Shown in pieces: positions 6,393-15,553 of a stretch of 32,121 bases of DNA (the stretch's first letter is position 1; every line of letters begins with the position of its first letter). The stretch spans positions 1 to 32,121 of the forward strand of contig MSXO01000065.1 of assembly GCA_002083615.1 (NCBI GenBank), in the 5' to 3' direction. The notes under the pieces were generated by a model. The model searched no databases. It was not told the DNA's origin and was given only the letters and a program-made list of their open reading frames with translations. Origin of the DNA: Proteobacteria bacterium ST_bin11 (GTDB lineage Bacteria > Pseudomonadota > Gammaproteobacteria > Methylococcales > Methylomonadaceae). Made by a program: the position numbers and the translations under genes.

Positions 6393-9101
6393 TTACTCAA
6401 AACCATACCCAAACTCGCCATCCTGTACGCTGACGTGCACCCGCTCGATGGGCTTGCCCTCCATCATTCGGATTAAGAACTCCTCGCTGATTCGCGGTAA
6501 TACGGTGTTGGTCAATATCGCGTCTATCATCCGGCCGCCGCTTTCCAGTTCGGTGCAGCGGCTGGCAATCAGTTTGATGACCTCGTCGTCGTAGCTGAAC
6601 GGTACTTTGTGGCTTTCGGCGATACGTTTTTTTATCCGGCCCAGTTGCAGCCTGGCGATAGCGCCTATCATTTCATCGGTCAGAGGATAGTAAGGAATCA
6701 CCACCAGACGCCCTAACAGGGCGGGCGGAAAGACTTTTAACAGCGGCTCGCGCAGGGCCTTGGCGATGCCTTCCGGTTCCGGCATCAGTTCCGGATCGGC
6801 GCACAGACCCGAGATCAACTCAGTGCCGGCATTGGTGGTCAGCAAAATCAAGGTGTTTTTAAAATCGATGACTCGGCCTTCGCCGTCCTCCATCCAGCCT
6901 TTGTCGAACACCTGAAAGAAAATTTCGTGGACATCAGGGTGGGCTTTTTCCACTTCGTCCAGCAACACCACGCTATAAGGTCTGCGCCGCACGGCTTCGG
7001 TCAACACCCCGCCCTCTCCGTAACCGACGTAGCCAGGAGGCGCGCCTTTCAACGTCGAAACGGTATGCGCTTCCTGATATTCGCTCATGTTGATGGTGAT
7101 GACGTTTTGCTCGCCGCCATACAGGGTTTCCGCCAGGGCCAGCGCGGTTTCGGTCTTGCCGACGCCGGAAGTACCTGCCAGCATGAATACACCGATGGGT
7201 TTGTTGGGATTGTCCAGGCCGGCCCGAGAAGTCTGAATCCGTTTGGCAATCATTTCCAGTGCGTGGCGTTGGCCGATAATGCGCTGCTCCAGCAAGTCTG
7301 GCAGTTTGAGCACAGTTTCGATTTCGTTTTTGACCATCCGCCCGACCGGAATGCCGGTCCAGTCCTGCACCACGGCGCCGACGGCTTGTTGATCGACGGT
7401 CGGCAGGATCAAAGGCGACTCGCCTTGTTGCTCATGCAACTGGGTTTGCAAGGTTTTCAATTCGCTGAGTAATGTTTCACGGTCCACAGCTTGCGCGCCA
7501 GGTTGTTGCTCTTCCGCTGTATCAGTCGCTGGCGCGGGATTGTCCACGGCATGACCCGCCGCCCTGAGTTTGGCACGCAAGTCCAGGATTTTACCGACCA
7601 ACTCTTTCTCGGCATTCCAACGCACATCCAGTTCGGCCAGACGGAGTTTCTCCGCGTCGAGTTTCTCGTTTGCCAATTGTTCGCGGGCACTGACTTCGAC
7701 GCCGACCGCCTTTTCCCGGCCGATTATAGCCAGTTCGGTTTCCAGCGCTTCGATGCGCTTGCGGCAATCGTCGACTTCCGCCGGCACTGCATGCTGACTG
7801 ATGCCAACCCGCGCGCAGGCTGTATCCAACAAACTAACGGCCTTATCAGGCAACTGGCGAGCTGGAATGTAACGATGCGACAGCTTGACTGCCGCTTCCA
7901 GCGCCTCATCGAGAATAAGTACCTGATGATGTTTTTCCTGCACGGTCACAACGCCCCGCATCATGCGGATGGCTTTTTCTTCACTAGGTTCCAGCACCTG
8001 CACGACCTGAAAGCGGCGGGTCAAAGCCGGATCTTTTTCGATATGTTTCTTATATTCGGCCCAAGTTGTGGCAGCTACGGTCCGCAATTGGCCGCGTGCC
8101 AATGCCGGTTTCAGCAAATTGGCGGCATCGCCGGTACCGGCCGCGCCGCCGGCACCGACCAGAGTATGCGCTTCGTCGATAAACAAAATGATCGGTTTGG
8201 GAGAGGACTGCACTTCTTCGATGACTTGCCGCAAGCGGTTCTCGAATTCGCCCTTCATACTGGCGCCGGCCTGCAGCAAACCGACATCCAAGGTACGCAA
8301 GGTCACATCGCGTAGCGAAGGTGGCACGTCGCCAGCCACTATCTTTAACGCAAAGCCTTCCACCACGGCGGTTTTACCGACCCCGGCCTCGCCAGTCAGG
8401 ATGGGATTGTTTTGACGGCGGCGCATCAAAATGTCGATAACCTGCCTGATTTCTTCGTCGCGGCCGACGATAGGATCGATCTTGCCGTTGCGGGCTTGTT
8501 CGGTGAGATCGACAGTAAATTGTTTCAGCGCTTCCTGCTTGCCCATCGCCGCCGGCGCAATAGCACCACTGGCTTCGCCAGGTACGGCCCCGCCTTGAAA
8601 ACCGTCGGTTGCCGACAATCCGTCTTCCGGCGAACCGGCAGTCACCCCGGCTAATTCGTCGGAAAGCAAATCCGGTTTGATCTTTTCGAACTCCTTGGAG
8701 ATACCCAGCAATTCGTTGCGTAACGATTTGGTTTTTAGCAAACCCACCAGCAAGTGCCCGCTACGTACCTGGCTTTCGCCGAACATCAAGGTGCCGTATA
8801 CCCAGCCACGCTCGACGCTTTCTTCAATGTGCGGGGAAAAATCGGAAATAGCGGTGGATCCGCGCGGCAGGCGGTCCAAGGAGTTAGTAACATCCCTGGC
8901 AATCACCGACGAATCCAGACTGTAATGCTTAATCAATCTATGCAAATCCGAATCGGGCAGTTGCAGCAACTGGCTAACCCAGTGCACCAGTTCGACATAG
9001 GGATTGCCACGCAGCTTACAAAACACCGTCGCCCCCTCGATAGCTTTGTAACAGACCCGGTTTAATTTCCCAAATAGCTTGACTCGGCTAATTTCTGCCA
9101 T
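6393..9101 (-). CDS. tssH: TssH/ClpV, AAA+ ATPase recycling the T6SS sheath
   Basis: ClpV is the hexameric cytosolic unfoldase that disassembles the contracted TssB-TssC sheath so its subunits can be reused. Domains in order: Clp-N repeat region (about 1-145), linker, first AAA+ module with Walker A GEAGVGKT (237-244), Walker B ILFIDEAH (305-312) and arginine-finger region TRRF (361-364), a coiled-coil middle domain (about 440-560), and a second AAA+ module with Walker A GTSGVGKT (643-650), Walker B VVLLDEVEKAH and a C-terminal D2 small domain. The length of 902 residues is normal for ClpV, longer than typical ClpB. The start at 9101 has agga 9 nt upstream. It lies 38 bp after tssG. The gene looks richer in G+C than the four genes that follow it. 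Confidence 0.97.
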   Translation of the reverse strand: MAEISRVKLFGKLNRVCYKAIEGATVFCKLRGNPYVELVHWVSQLLQLPDSDLHRLIKHYSLDSSVIARDVTNSLDRLPRGSTAISDFSPHIEESVERGWVYGTLMFGESQVRSGHLLVGLLKTKSLRNELLGISKEFEKIKPDLLSDELAGVTAGSPEDGLSATDGFQGGAVPGEASGAIAPAAMGKQEALKQFTVDLTEQARNGKIDPIVGRDEEIRQVIDILMRRRQNNPILTGEAGVGKTAVVEGFALKIVAGDVPPSLRDVTLRTLDVGLLQAGASMKGEFENRLRQVIEEVQSSPKPIILFIDEAHTLVGAGGAAGTGDAANLLKPALARGQLRTVAATTWAEYKKHIEKDPALTRRFQVVQVLEPSEEKAIRMMRGVVTVQEKHHQVLILDEALEAAVKLSHRYIPARQLPDKAVSLLDTACARVGISQHAVPAEVDDCRKRIEALETELAIIGREKAVGVEVSAREQLANEKLDAEKLRLAELDVRWNAEKELVGKILDLRAKLRAAGHAVDNPAPATDTAEEQQPGAQAVDRETLLSELKTLQTQLHEQQGESPLILPTVDQQAVGAVVQDWTGIPVGRMVKNEIETVLKLPDLLEQRIIGQRHALEMIAKRIQTSRAGLDNPNKPIGVFMLAGTSGVGKTETALALAETLYGGEQNVITINMSEYQEAHTVSTLKGAPPGYVGYGEGGVLTEAVRRRPYSVVLLDEVEKAHPDVHEIFFQVFDKGWMEDGEGRVIDFKNTLILLTTNAGTELISGLCADPELMPEPEGIAKALREPLLKVFPPALLGRLVVIPYYPLTDEMIGAIARLQLGRIKKRIAESHKVPFSYDDEVIKLIASRCTELESGGRMIDAILTNTVLPRISEEFLIRMMEGKPIERVHVSVQDGEFGYGFE

Positions 9102-9139
9102 GGTTTATGTCCTATCGGTAAAAGTTTTCAAATTGTTTG

Positions 9140-10210
9140 TCACACGACAGCCAAGCTGATGAACGGATTCAATCGCAAATCGTCGGCATCGCAGTCGCTA
9201 CTCCGCGGTCCTAGCCACATGCTCCAACCCAACTGGGCGTCGCCGTTCATGCTCAGGTCATTGCATTCCTTAGCTTGTCCCAAGACCAGTTCGTTTGGTA
9301 CTTGAAATTTTTCCAGAATCAATTGCGCATCCCACACATACTCGTCGCCGACATAATTGCGGACAATGGACACCAACTGCGGCAAGCCATCGCCCCCCGG
9401 CAACAATGCCAAATATTGCTGCAAACGCAAGGGCCCCAATGCGATATTGAATTTATGCTGGCATCCCCAGACTGTCGCGCCCAGCAACGCTGATCGGCCC
9501 AAACAGGCAATGTCAGCACTGACGCCGAGGCGGGATTGATCGCTAAGCTGGATATCCATCCACTCGCCGACGAATTCATCAATACGCACCTGCACATCAA
9601 GCACGTCAGCAATAATAGACTGCAAACCGGCGGGATGCTTGGTCTGCGCAGCGAAATGTCCGGCGTAAAATAGCTTGGCTCTATCTGCCAGCGCATCGCG
9701 ATCCCGATGTGCTGATCCAGCGATACCCAGCATAGCGCCGACATAAAATCCGAAGCGGTCGGTTTCCGGCCTGTCGTATTGCACGGTGGGCCGAGCGTTG
9801 GCCCAGGCCCGATAAAACAGGCTGATCATCCGATGATGGAAAATGTCGGCAAAACGGGCAAAGGTCGGATCGTGATGATGCCGCAAACGTTCTCTGACGT
9901 ATTCGGTCAAATGCAGTGGTAACGGTCCTTGCGGCCCGAACAACCCCAGGAAATTTACCGCCAGCCTAGGCTTCTCCGAAATACGGTCATGACTGGAAAA
10001 ACCTGCGATAGTGGAAGGCGAAAACTCTAGTTCCGGCTCTTGGGCAAAACGCAACGGATCGTCGCTAACTTTGACGCTGGCGCCTAACCTGGGTTTATCG
10101 GCATTCAAACATTCAATCAGGCGCACTGCCTCGAAAAAATCGAAGCCGTGTGCAGACTGTTCGATCTCTGCAATTAAAACGTGTGGCGGCGTCCGATTCT
10201 CACTGGCCAT
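9140..10210 (-). CDS. tssG: TssG, T6SS baseplate wedge protein
   Basis: TssG joins two TssF copies and TssE in the baseplate wedge and contacts TssK. The family is recognised from FDFFEAVRLIE (23-33), the segment FLGLFGPQGPLPLHLTEY (87-104) and the following 'RERLRHHHDPTFARFADIFHHR' region. At 356 residues it has typical length. The start at 10210 overlaps the 3' end of tssF by 37 bp, which suggests translational coupling. It is followed closely by clpV. No anomalies are visible. Confidence 0.95.
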   Translation of the reverse strand: MASENRTPPHVLIAEIEQSAHGFDFFEAVRLIECLNADKPRLGASVKVSDDPLRFAQEPELEFSPSTIAGFSSHDRISEKPRLAVNFLGLFGPQGPLPLHLTEYVRERLRHHHDPTFARFADIFHHRMISLFYRAWANARPTVQYDRPETDRFGFYVGAMLGIAGSAHRDRDALADRAKLFYAGHFAAQTKHPAGLQSIIADVLDVQVRIDEFVGEWMDIQLSDQSRLGVSADIACLGRSALLGATVWGCQHKFNIALGPLRLQQYLALLPGGDGLPQLVSIVRNYVGDEYVWDAQLILEKFQVPNELVLGQAKECNDLSMNGDAQLGWSMWLGPRSSDCDADDLRLNPFISLAVV

Positions 10211-12060
10211 CGGGCCACCTCACCGCGATCTGTTGTGCGTATCACCGATTCCACAAAGGAGTTGATGGAGACGTATCGGGCAAAAAACTGCTCCAACACT
10301 GTACCCAACAGAAAATAACCTCCACCTTCGAAAGCGGACTCATCGAGTAAAACCGTGATTTCCAAGCCCCTGCCGAATACCATCGGCCCGTTGGCATCGA
10401 TACGTCTGACCACATTTTTTGCGCTGACGGAGATCACACCTTCAATCTGCTTTTTGATTGTAGGCTCGCGGTTATCCGCATACAAACTCAACAATTCCCG
10501 CAAGGCCGCAGCCCCAGTCCCTGCATCGTTGTCGACCAGCGACAAATAATTCAGGGACAGATGATTGATCAAGCGCCAAACCGTATCCGCTTCATAAGCG
10601 GCTGGCAACGGTCTAGTCGGACCGGCGATGCAGCGTATTGATTTCACCGGCGCGCTGATTTGTAGGGTAAAATCGGTATCGCCAAGCCCCACTGGCATAA
10701 CCAAAGGCAAATCCCGATTGGTACACAAGGTTTCTAGACCCAATTGACCAACATTGACCGAATAAGGAGCCTGAGCGGAATCAACCAGGGAAATGAAGAC
10801 TTCGCTACCGATATAACTGGAACGTACGCCCTTGCGGCGCTGTTTTGTCGATAGAACTCTCTTCTGGCGGCGTAATGTGTAGAAGGCTGTCTCCGTTTGG
10901 CTGTGAAAAGCCGTCTTTGACCCGTAAAACGGTAAAAACGTTTGCTCGACACTCTGTCCACTACCAAAGCCTTCAACCTGTTTAACGCTGAACACTTCGT
11001 AATCCATAGGGCGGCCACGGTCAACGACCAAATGATATTCCGACTGGCGATGATCGATGCGAATCCGGTCCGCCCGTTTCGGGAACAAATTGATGGCTGG
11101 CACGCAAAATAACGCAAGATTAGTTTTATCTACAGCATTAACTAACTGAGCGTCACTGCGATCCAACAACACAAACAACTCAATTTCATCGCTTTCACAT
11201 TCTGCAATCAAGCCTGATAATTCGCCAAGTTCGACAAACAGGTAACGTTCTGGAAACGCAAAATATTCCTGCAAAATCCGATAGCCGTCGAACGAGCGTG
11301 GGGTCTGCTGCAATAAGGCTTCATCCTCCTCAAAGCCTATCCCACGCACCAGCCGGCCATCGGCAAAGTTTACGACAGTGGACGAGCCTCGCTTAAATTT
11401 GCAGGCCGCGGCTTTGCTATTGGCTAAAAATTGCTCGTATAACCGATAAGGAATGCTCCCTGAGCCGCGAAGAAAAAACGATAATTTATCCAGCGCTAAT
11501 TGGCTGAACTTTGCACCGGTAGTGGTGCGTAAAACGATACGTATCGCGGCTTTTACCTGACTCAAATATTTTGGCGAAGATAAGCCATTACTGGAAATAG
11601 CCGCCAAGCTAGGTAAATATTCCAACTGACTAATTTCCAGGGGAAACAGTTGTAATGGTTGGGCTGTCCGATACTCGCAAGCCGTCTGCTCGCCTTTGGC
11701 CACCAGACTACGCAAGCTGGTACCCTTGGCAATAACCAGCCCCTTGGTCAGAGCTTCTTCGCTCAAGTCTGGCTTGAACTCGACCACGGTCATCGAGGGC
11801 GTCGAGGACAAATAATGCGGATAAATAATATCCAGCAGATGCTGGGTGAAATTGGGAAATTCGGAATCGACTTTGAGCTGCACCCTTGCAGCCATAAAGG
11901 CAAAACCCTCGAACAGACGCTCGACATAAGGGTCGGTACATTCGAACGTATCCAAGCCCAAACGTCCGGCAATCTTGGGAAATTCGCTCGCAAACTCCGC
12001 GCCAACCTCGCGAACATGCTGAAGCTCCCGGTTATAGTATTTCAGTAAACGCGGGTCCAT
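10174..12060 (-). CDS. tssF: TssF, T6SS baseplate protein
   Basis: TssF is the large baseplate wedge subunit, present as two copies around TssG. The N-terminus is diagnostic: MDPRLLKYYNREL (1-13), FASEFPKIAGRL (23-34) and DPYVERLFEGFAFMAARV (43-60). The length of 628 residues is near the family's usual 580-630. The protein begins 4 bp after the tssE stop and overlaps tssG at its own 3' end, so tssE-tssF-tssG read as a translationally coupled set. Confidence 0.96.
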   Translation of the reverse strand: MDPRLLKYYNRELQHVREVGAEFASEFPKIAGRLGLDTFECTDPYVERLFEGFAFMAARVQLKVDSEFPNFTQHLLDIIYPHYLSSTPSMTVVEFKPDLSEEALTKGLVIAKGTSLRSLVAKGEQTACEYRTAQPLQLFPLEISQLEYLPSLAAISSNGLSSPKYLSQVKAAIRIVLRTTTGAKFSQLALDKLSFFLRGSGSIPYRLYEQFLANSKAAACKFKRGSSTVVNFADGRLVRGIGFEEDEALLQQTPRSFDGYRILQEYFAFPERYLFVELGELSGLIAECESDEIELFVLLDRSDAQLVNAVDKTNLALFCVPAINLFPKRADRIRIDHRQSEYHLVVDRGRPMDYEVFSVKQVEGFGSGQSVEQTFLPFYGSKTAFHSQTETAFYTLRRQKRVLSTKQRRKGVRSSYIGSEVFISLVDSAQAPYSVNVGQLGLETLCTNRDLPLVMPVGLGDTDFTLQISAPVKSIRCIAGPTRPLPAAYEADTVWRLINHLSLNYLSLVDNDAGTGAAALRELLSLYADNREPTIKKQIEGVISVSAKNVVRRIDANGPMVFGRGLEITVLLDESAFEGGGYFLLGTVLEQFFARYVSINSFVESVIRTTDRGEVARWPVRIGRRHTF

Positions 12061-12063
12061 CCC

Positions 12064-12567
12064 CTATCCCCCCAAATCCTTTACCGTGACTTCCCCGGTT
12101 TCCAGATCCAGATCGCTACGGATATACAAGTGCACCGGCAAAGGCTGCGCCCACAGATCCCCTTCGATTTTGAAACAAATGGCTTTCTGACTCATCCTCT
12201 CATCGGCCACGGCCACCTGCACCTTCAGCGAAGCGGCGAGTATTCTCGGTTCAAAATCGACAATAGCTTGCTTAATCTTGCGCTCCAACTTGCCGACATC
12301 CGTACTGCTGAGGTTGGTGCCGGACAATGCCGGGATTCCATAGTTGATAACCGAATGAGCCACATCAGGCGCATCGGTCAAATCCTGCAAGGCCTCGAAA
12401 GCCGTAGTATTTAACAACCAGCCTAAATCTCTCAGCACGCTTTGTCGCAACTGCCGATACGACAGCACCCGCTGCTCGCCGGATTCGGTCCGATTCGTCG
12501 GGGCATTATCGGTCAGCCGATCCAGCAGCGACGGTTGCAGCCGTTCGGTGGCGGCTAATTCAGCCAT
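12064..12567 (-). CDS. tssE: TssE, gp25-like T6SS baseplate protein
   Basis: TssE resembles phage T4 gp25, the baseplate component that starts sheath polymerisation. Visible features are LQPSLLDRL near the N-terminus (10-18), RQSVLRDLGWLLNT (41-54, the conserved 'R..V..DL..LLNT' segment), a central SVINYGIPALSG (92-103), and ending strands with KIEGDLWAQPLPVHLYIRSDLDLETGEV. At 167 residues it is of normal length. The start overlaps the tagJ stop by 8 bp, which points to coupled translation. Confidence 0.94.
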   Translation of the reverse strand: MAELAATERLQPSLLDRLTDNAPTNRTESGEQRVLSYRQLRQSVLRDLGWLLNTTAFEALQDLTDAPDVAHSVINYGIPALSGTNLSSTDVGKLERKIKQAIVDFEPRILAASLKVQVAVADERMSQKAICFKIEGDLWAQPLPVHLYIRSDLDLETGEVTVKDLGG

Positions 12568-13378
12568 GCTCGATCGAGATCAATGAATTCAGAATCAGCT
12601 CGCGAGTGTCAAATAGCGAGTGCTCGCCCTGATCCGTTACCAGGAGCCGCTGCCCCAAGCCGTGGTAATGGCCGCCGGGAAGCTCGTTCCATTCGGTCTT
12701 GCGCGCCAAGCGCAGCTTCGCATCCTCAGCCTTATCCGAACCGGGATAACGAGAAGGAATCAGGCCAAAGGCGCTACCGCCGTTAGCCCAGGTAAATTGA
12801 GCCGGCAGCCACACCAAGTCGCGCAGGTCGGCTGGCGCCTCGATCTGGATTCTGCTTATCCGGCAAAACGGTATCCAATAATATCGGCCATTGACTATCG
12901 CCTCCACCACCGGGCCGATGCGGGTGTCAGAATCGGCGATCCACTCGAAAGCACTGCCGTTGAAGGAACCTGAACTCGCCGGCGCCGATTCGAAAGCCTG
13001 ATCGCGAAGCTCACCGGCCTGCTCGTAGCGACCTTGAGCTGATAATTTGCAAGCCTCGATCAGCAGCGCAATCCACTGCTCGGGTTCGCCGAATACTAGC
13101 GGCGAAGTTTCCCCCAGGAAGATTTTTCCCCTGAGCATTTCGCAACGAATCGCTTCGCGATAGGTCTGCACCATCGCCAAATTAGTAGGATCAAGGTTGC
13201 CGCAGACATTTAGCTGATTCAGTGCACGATCCCACTGACCGTTCAGAGCCAACAACTGAAACAAAAATACCCGATGTTTGGCTACATCCGGATTTTTACG
13301 GACCTGATCTTGTAATTGCGCCAGTGCGTCATCGAGATGCCCTTCTTTCAAACTAATTTCGGCGGTACTTGTAGTCAT
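12560..13378 (-). CDS. tagJ: TagJ (ImpE-type) T6SS accessory protein
   Basis: TagJ/ImpE proteins bind the sheath protein TssB and, in some systems, help recruit ClpV. The N-terminal half is helical and repeat-like (GHLDDALAQLQDQVRKNP, then paired helices). The C-terminal half carries the ImpE signature, including YYWIPFCRISRIQIEAPADL, 'DLVWLPAQFTWANGG' and 'LPGRRY/RYPGS'-like segments. I place the start at the ATG at 13378, giving 272 residues. An in-frame GTG at 13414 lies inside a hairpin and has its GGGAGG sequence directly abutting, which is too close to serve as a ribosome site. Its position between hcp and tssE is the usual one for this gene. Confidence 0.9.
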   Translation of the reverse strand: MTTSTAEISLKEGHLDDALAQLQDQVRKNPDVAKHRVFLFQLLALNGQWDRALNQLNVCGNLDPTNLAMVQTYREAIRCEMLRGKIFLGETSPLVFGEPEQWIALLIEACKLSAQGRYEQAGELRDQAFESAPASSGSFNGSAFEWIADSDTRIGPVVEAIVNGRYYWIPFCRISRIQIEAPADLRDLVWLPAQFTWANGGSAFGLIPSRYPGSDKAEDAKLRLARKTEWNELPGGHYHGLGQRLLVTDQGEHSLFDTRELILNSLISIEHG

Positions 13379-13404
13379 TTGAATTCGAATCCGATAGCAA
13401 AAGG

Positions 13405-13432
13405 ACGCGCCCACCCTCCCGGACGGGCGCGT
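13405..13432 (-). terminator. Terminator-like hairpin (attenuator) just after hcp
   Basis: Arms acgcgccc (13405-13412) and gggcgcgt (13425-13432) form a perfect 8-bp, very G+C-rich stem with a 12-nt loop. In the direction of transcription it is followed by ccttttgc, a short T-run. It sits 21 bp past the hcp stop and ahead of the tagJ start. A partial terminator here would let hcp be made in excess over the downstream structural genes while still passing some transcription. Confidence 0.65.
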
Positions 13433-13452
13433 AATCTATACCCAAGCGCCAC

Positions 13453-13935
13453 TTAGTAAGCTTCGTTAGCCTGAATATTCCACGCCATATCCGGTTTATC
13501 GCCTTCCCCACCCTTCTCGGTTTGCTCGATGTATTTGAATTTTACTTTCGCAAAATTAAGAGTGACATTTTCAGTCAATCTATCCTCGCCACCCGAGCCT
13601 CCGGTAGAAACCGACGAGATCAGCACTTCTTCCATGGTGATAGTCAGATATTCCAATGGTTTATCGCCTGCTTTGCGAACCACCAACACCGCGTCTTTAA
13701 TATGAGTACCTTTACAGCAGGCTTTCAGGAGATCGGGGCTGCCTTTGTCCACCCATTTAGTGAAACTTAGATCAGAGACATTCGCCTTTCCAGCACCACC
13801 ACCACCCCCGACGTGCATGGTACCGGACTGGGACACGCCCCAGCTCCAAGCTAGCACATCGGTTTCACCCGGATGTTTTCCATCCTTGGACTCACCTTTG
13901 ATATTAGCGATTTTAATAAACATATCTACTGCCAT
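13453..13935 (-). CDS. hcp: Hcp (TssD), T6SS inner tube protein
   Basis: Hcp forms stacked hexameric rings that make the tube ejected by the T6SS. The sequence is a standard Hcp1-family protein of 160 residues: MAVDMFIKIANIKGES at the start, the 'VLAWSWGVSQSG' strand, a Gly-rich loop (42-47), 'DLSFTKWVDKGSPDLLKACCKG' in the middle, and 'TENVTLNFAKVKFKYI' near the end. A strong ribosome site (aagGAG, 8 nt upstream) precedes ATG 13935. A 124-bp interval with its own short ORF lies between it and tssC, and a hairpin follows it. Both are consistent with separate tuning of hcp expression. Confidence 0.97.
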   Translation of the reverse strand: MAVDMFIKIANIKGESKDGKHPGETDVLAWSWGVSQSGTMHVGGGGGAGKANVSDLSFTKWVDKGSPDLLKACCKGTHIKDAVLVVRKAGDKPLEYLTITMEEVLISSVSTGGSGGEDRLTENVTLNFAKVKFKYIEQTEKGGEGDKPDMAWNIQANEAY

Positions 13936-13983
13936 AACCTACTCCTTACTTTTAATAAAATTAAATTAATGTAAAACCATCTG

Positions 13984-14019
13984 TTAACAAAATACTGCTG
14001 GCTGACAATTCAGAATCAT
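13984..14019 (-). CDS. Possible 11-codon leader ORF between tssC and hcp
   Basis: ATG 14019 to TAA 13984 encodes MILNCQPAVFC. It is preceded by a perfect aggaggt (14035-14029) at 9-nt spacing, stronger than the ribosome sites of most genes in this window. It lies wholly in the tssC-hcp interval. No other ORF in that interval has a ribosome site of this quality. It could be a real leader peptide, or the Shine-Dalgarno match could be chance in a purine-rich stretch. Confidence 0.35.
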   Translation of the reverse strand: MILNCQPAVFC

Positions 14020-14059
14020 CTCAAACGCACCTCCTGGAAACTTAAAAAACCTTGCTGCT

Positions 14060-15550
14060 TTAACCACCCTTAACCGACGGCAATTTGGAAACCAGACGCA
14101 ACGATACCGTGAGGCCTTCCAACTGATAATGCGGCCGCAAGTAAAACTTCGAGGTGTAGTAACCGGGGTTGCCTTCCACTTCCTCAACCACCACCTCGGC
14201 CGCCGAAAGCGGTTTACGGGATTTGGTCAGTTCATCCGACATTGCCGGATTGGGATCCACATAATTTTTCACCCAGCTGGTTAGCCAAATTTGCATATCA
14301 TCGCGCTCCTTGAAGGAACCAATTTTGTCGCGAACGATACACTTCAGATAATGCGCGAAACGACAGGTAGCAAACAAATAAGGCAAGCGAGCTGCCAGGT
14401 TGGCATTTGCCGTCGCATCCGGATCGTCGTATTCGGCGGGTTTTTGCAGCGATTGGGCACCGATGAATGCCGCGAAATCGCTGTTTTTCTTATGGATAAG
14501 AGGCATGAATCCACTTTTTGCCAATTCCGCCTCGCGCCTGTCGGTAATCGCGATCTCGGTCGGGCATTTCATGTCGACACCGCCATCGTCGGTCGGAAAG
14601 GTGTGCACCGGCAAACCTTCCACCGCGCCGCCAGATTCGATGCCGCGAATCCGCGAACACCAGCCGTAGAGTTTAAAAGAGCGATTGATATTGACCGCCA
14701 TCGCATAAGCCGCGTTGGACCAGGTATATTTGCTGCTATCGGCACCGGAAGTGTCTTCTTCGAAATCGAATTCATCTACCGGATCGGTCTTGGAGCCGTA
14801 AGGCAACCGACTCAGAAAGCGCGGCATTGCCAAACCGATATAGCGGGAGTCTTCAGAATCACGCAATGACCGCCATGCGGCATATTCGGGTGTTTGGAAG
14901 ATTTTGGTTAAATCCCGCGGATTAGCCAGTTCCGACCAGCTGTCCATTTGCAAGACCGACGGCGCCACACCGGAGAGAAATGGGGTATGTGCGGCAGCAC
15001 TGACTTTCGCCATCTCGCCGAGCAGTTCCACATCTGGCGGACTGTGATCGAAATGGTAGTCACCGACCAAACAACCGAAAGGCTCGCCGCCAAATGTGCC
15101 GAATTCTTCTTCGTACAATTTCTTAAACAGAGGGCTCTGGTCCCAGGCCGTGCCTTTAAATTTCTTCAGGGTTTTGCCTAGTTCATTTTTGGAAACATTC
15201 AACACCTTGATTTTCAGCATCTCATCGGTTTCGGTGTTATTCACCAAATAATGCAACCCCCGCCAAGCGCCTTCCAGTTTTTGGAAATCGGGATGATGCA
15301 ATACCAAACTAAGCTGTTCGGAGATCTTTTGATCCAGCTCCGCGATGATGGCCTGAATGCTCTTGATTGCATCATCGGATACTTTGGAAACATCCTGCAG
15401 CGCATATTGCGCCAGAGTAGCCACTGCGGTGGTGACTTGATTCGCGGCTTCGGTTCCCGGTTTGAATTCCTTCGACAACAATGCCGAAAAGTCGTCCAGC
15501 TCGAGTGTCTGAGTCGCACCTTGTTGGGTTTGGGTATCTAATTCGGCCAT
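14060..15550 (-). CDS. tssC: TssC, large T6SS sheath subunit
   Basis: TssC forms the contractile sheath together with TssB. Diagnostic features: HPDFQKLEGAWRGLHYLV (86-103), FGCLVGDYHFDHSP (158-171), 'FLSGVAPSVLQMDSWSEL', and the C-terminal 'EVEGNPGYYTSKFYLRPHYQ' with 'LTVSLRLVSKLP' at the end. The length of 496 residues is typical. The start at 15550 has gGAG 8 nt upstream, inside the tssB 3' end. Only 3 bp separate the tssB stop from this start, so the two sheath proteins are translated as a pair. Confidence 0.97.
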   Translation of the reverse strand: MAELDTQTQQGATQTLELDDFSALLSKEFKPGTEAANQVTTAVATLAQYALQDVSKVSDDAIKSIQAIIAELDQKISEQLSLVLHHPDFQKLEGAWRGLHYLVNNTETDEMLKIKVLNVSKNELGKTLKKFKGTAWDQSPLFKKLYEEEFGTFGGEPFGCLVGDYHFDHSPPDVELLGEMAKVSAAAHTPFLSGVAPSVLQMDSWSELANPRDLTKIFQTPEYAAWRSLRDSEDSRYIGLAMPRFLSRLPYGSKTDPVDEFDFEEDTSGADSSKYTWSNAAYAMAVNINRSFKLYGWCSRIRGIESGGAVEGLPVHTFPTDDGGVDMKCPTEIAITDRREAELAKSGFMPLIHKKNSDFAAFIGAQSLQKPAEYDDPDATANANLAARLPYLFATCRFAHYLKCIVRDKIGSFKERDDMQIWLTSWVKNYVDPNPAMSDELTKSRKPLSAAEVVVEEVEGNPGYYTSKFYLRPHYQLEGLTVSLRLVSKLPSVKGG

Positions 15551-15553
15551 GTC

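Noticed and set aside
7491..8315. 274-codon plus-strand ORF inside clpV
   Set aside because: It is antisense to the conserved AAA+ region of clpV, where codon bias leaves the opposite strand open.
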